Origin: SAR92 clade bacterium
Lineage (GTDB): Bacteria; Pseudomonadota; Gammaproteobacteria; Pseudomonadales; Porticoccaceae
Assembly: GCA_014381985.1 (NCBI GenBank)
Contig: JACNKP010000028.1
Span: 1-63,300 of the forward strand
Direction of reading: 5' to 3'
DNA: 63,300 nt
Below the pieces are notes generated by a model that saw only the letters and a program-made list of their open reading frames with translations, did not search any database and was not told the DNA's origin. This document shows positions 61,160 to 63,300 of this stretch, piece after piece (the first letter of the stretch is position 1; the number at the start of each line of letters is the position of its first letter). Position numbers and translations under genes: made by a program.

Positions 61160-63300
61160 TTAATTAACTACAGTATTAGCGTCAAGGGCACGGCCCGTTA
61201 TTTTTTGCTTAAGACTGGCTCCAGCCATGTAAAGGCATGGCACAAATAGTAGTGTTACAGCCGTAGCAAATAACACCCCGAAAGCGAGCGAAGCAACCAT
61301 TGGAATAAGAAACTGAGCCTGCACGCTGGTCTCGAACAAAATGGGGGTCAGCCCAATAAATGTTGTAAGTGAGGTCAGAATGATGGGTCTAAAGCGATCA
61401 ACACTACCTCTGACCAGAGCTGCATAAACGTCTACACCCTCTTCGCGAAGTTGAATAATTCGATCGATCAATACTAAATTGTCATTAACGACCACCCCAG
61501 ATACAGCCAACACCCCCACCAGTGAGAGCAGGCTGAAGTCTAAGCCCATTAAGAGATGTCCGAAAATAGCACCCATAATGCCGAAAGGAATTGCCGATAA
61601 AACCCCCAGGGGTTTTAGATAGGATTTAAATTCGATTGCCATGAGGGAATAAATTAACAAAATGGCCAGACCAAAGAGCTTAATCGCCGCACTGTCAAAT
61701 TCTTCTTGGTCTTCTATTTGACCATCTTTTTTAATCGAGACCTCAGGAAATAAGAGCTGCATCTCCTCGGCAACATCACCATACATGATGTCAGCTATCT
61801 CACTTACAGTTAGCTTGCCGGTGGAAGGCAGGGCACTGATAACAATACTTCGCTCCCGGTCTTTGCGTTTGATCCTAGAATATCCTGGCACGTAACTAGC
61901 TTCTGCTACGGAGTAAAAGGGCACTTCTGCGCCACTTGCTGTTCGAATACGCATATCTGAAAGTGTATCTACCTGCGATCTAGCATCTTTTGGGTAACGC
62001 ACCATCACTCGGACATCATCGCGGCCGCGCGGCACTCTCTGGGCTTCGGCGCCATAAAAGCCCTGGCGCACTTGCGTGGCCACTTGGGAAAGACTAACGC
62101 CAAGACTGTCCGCGTTAGGGAGCAAACTAATGTCAATATCTTCGCGCCCAGAATGTAAGTCGTCACGGATATTTCTGGTGCCGGGCAACTGCTCTAGTTG
62201 CTGCTTTAAAAATTGTGCGGCTTCTGCGAGCTGTTCGACATTGGATGCAGTTAGTGAAATAGAAAATCGAGACTGGGGCGGCCCCAGAGTTATATCCATA
62301 TCAATCTTTTTCGCATCTGGCACTGGTCCCATATGATACTGCCATCGTTCAGCCACCAGTTTTGGCTCTATTTCACCACTTACCTCGGGGCTGAGTTCGA
62401 TCATTAGGCGAATGGTATCTCCCCACATGAACGATAATTGATTGGCGATCAGACGGTCAGTAACAATTAATTCTTGAATCTCGGGATCTCCGGCAAGTTG
62501 CGTTGAAGCGCGCTCTGCTCGCTTTATAATTTCTAACTTAGCTTCTTTAGAGTGACCGTCTGGCATCTCCAAGCGCATCCTAATGAAGTCTGAGGCAACA
62601 TTCGGCATTTGGACCTGTCTAACATAGCCCGCCCCGACTAGCGTGAGCGATAGGACGAAGGCTAACAAGAATAACACCAGCGTTAAGCTATGCCAGCGCA
62701 ATGCTTTTTCAAGTAGAGGCCGAAATACATTTTGACCTACCCGCTTCAAGCCGGAGGCACACCACAGGCGTGCCTTGTACAATGTGCCTAATTCTGTAGT
62801 TCGTTCTTTTTCCGGCTTCATTTGCGCCAGGTGTGAGGGCAAAATCCACAGTGACTCAATTAATGAAAAGCTAAGTGCAATGACTGTAATAGCCGGTATA
62901 GCCCAAAGCAATTGTGCCCACAACCCAGGCAGAAAGAAAATCGGTGAGAAGAAAATCATGGTGCTTAACACCGCTAAAAATACGGGCTTTGATACTGCCT
63001 GTGCGCCCACTTGCGCAGCAGTAAACCTGTCATATCCTTCCTCTTGATGCCGAAAGATACTCTCGCCGACGATAATCGCATCATCGACAATAATCCCTAA
63101 AATCAGCAGGAATGAAAACATTGATAGCATGTTTATCGTCAAACCGACCCCAGGTAAAATCCAGAGTGCACCCATGTAGGCAACACCGATACCTAAGGCC
63201 ACCCAAAGTGCTAGCTGCGGGCTGAGGAACAGCATCAGTATAATAAAGACCAGGAGCAAACCGCCCATGGCAGTCTTAGTGAGCAGTGACAGCCGGCCCT
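61160..63300 (-). CDS. RND efflux transporter permease, C-terminal part (continues past the window)
   Basis: The reading frame is open through the right edge of the window, so about 713 residues of the C-terminal portion are seen and the N-terminal third is missing. Membrane helix features include the proton-relay aspartates in G-I-I-V-D-D-A-I-I-V-G-E and a C-terminal SGVVVNDNLVLIDRI helix. A large periplasmic porter segment lies between. It belongs to the AcrB/MexF-like superfamily; the substrate is unknown. The membrane-fusion partner would lie outside. Confidence 0.92.
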   Translation of the reverse strand, partial: GRLSLLTKTAMGGLLLVFIILMLFLSPQLALWVALGIGVAYMGALWILPGVGLTINMLSMFSFLLILGIIVDDAIIVGESIFRHQEEGYDRFTAAQVGAQAVSKPVFLAVLSTMIFFSPIFFLPGLWAQLLWAIPAITVIALSFSLIESLWILPSHLAQMKPEKERTTELGTLYKARLWCASGLKRVGQNVFRPLLEKALRWHSLTLVLFLLAFVLSLTLVGAGYVRQVQMPNVASDFIRMRLEMPDGHSKEAKLEIIKRAERASTQLAGDPEIQELIVTDRLIANQLSFMWGDTIRLMIELSPEVSGEIEPKLVAERWQYHMGPVPDAKKIDMDITLGPPQSRFSISLTASNVEQLAEAAQFLKQQLEQLPGTRNIRDDLHSGREDIDISLLPNADSLGVSLSQVATQVRQGFYGAEAQRVPRGRDDVRVMVRYPKDARSQVDTLSDMRIRTASGAEVPFYSVAEASYVPGYSRIKRKDRERSIVISALPSTGKLTVSEIADIMYGDVAEEMQLLFPEVSIKKDGQIEDQEEFDSAAIKLFGLAILLIYSLMAIEFKSYLKPLGVLSAIPFGIMGAIFGHLLMGLDFSLLSLVGVLAVSGVVVNDNLVLIDRIIQLREEGVDVYAALVRGSVDRFRPIILTSLTTFIGLTPILFETSVQAQFLIPMVASLAFGVLFATAVTLLFVPCLYMAGASLKQKITGRALDANTVVN

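Overview
The window is chromosomal DNA from a gammaproteobacterium around the replication origin. The order mnmG-rsmG-parA-parB-atpIBEFHAGDC, rpmH-rnpA-yidD-yidC-mnmE and dnaA-dnaN-recF-gyrB-plsC-glyS-glyQ-lpxL resembles Pseudomonas and marine Cellvibrionales. The accessory genes (carnitine catabolism, a TonB-dependent receptor, a TPR-sulfotransferase, a TRAP transporter) suggest a marine heterotroph of the SAR92/OM60 type. That placement is inferred from gene content and order, not from a phylogeny.

Layout. Positions 1-2208 are an AT-rich stretch of small minus-strand genes abutting the 3' end of glmS. They include an HUH (rolling-circle type) Rep-like protein, a ribbon-helix-helix protein, a coiled-coil protein and a small recombinase-linker-like protein. 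This looks like one end of an integrated mobile element whose other end lies outside the window. glmS and glmU follow (2209-5418, minus). Next is about 9 kb of accessory DNA between glmU and atpC, two genes that are neighbours in many relatives. It holds a plus-strand gamma-butyrobetaine/carnitine to glycine betaine operon (5682-9237), then a minus-strand TonB-dependent receptor and a TPR-sulfotransferase (9302-14076). The complete F1Fo ATP synthase operon (14322-21545), parB, parA, rsmG and mnmG (to 25927) are all on the minus strand.

At 25928-26497 transcription switches to the plus strand: rpmH, rnpA, yidD, yidC and mnmE, then an AT-rich gap with perfect DnaA boxes (30368-30803, the best oriC candidate), then dnaA, dnaN, recF and gyrB. 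Two ParB-binding parS palindromes lie inside recF, one perfect and one with a single base change, and they match the ParAB pair encoded at 21669-23361. From 36946 on are housekeeping genes. These are plsC, glyS/glyQ, an LpxL-type acyltransferase, ubiC/ubiA, a DUF938 methyltransferase, yaaA, TRAP subunits Q and M without a binding protein, a lipase-like hydrolase, an orphan exbD, mutM, coaD, rsmD, ftsY/E/X, rpoH, a DUF423 gene, trmB, an FKBP lipoprotein, rsd, lrgB/cidA, dsbB, gshA, a small unknown gene, a DJ-1 family gene and the C-terminal part of an RND efflux pump that runs off the window.

The least ordinary parts are the HUH-encoding element at glmS, the carnitine operon with a dehydrogenase-thioesterase fusion, the pair of AT-rich DnaA-box regions, and parS inside recF. 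No tRNA, rRNA or CRISPR array was seen.
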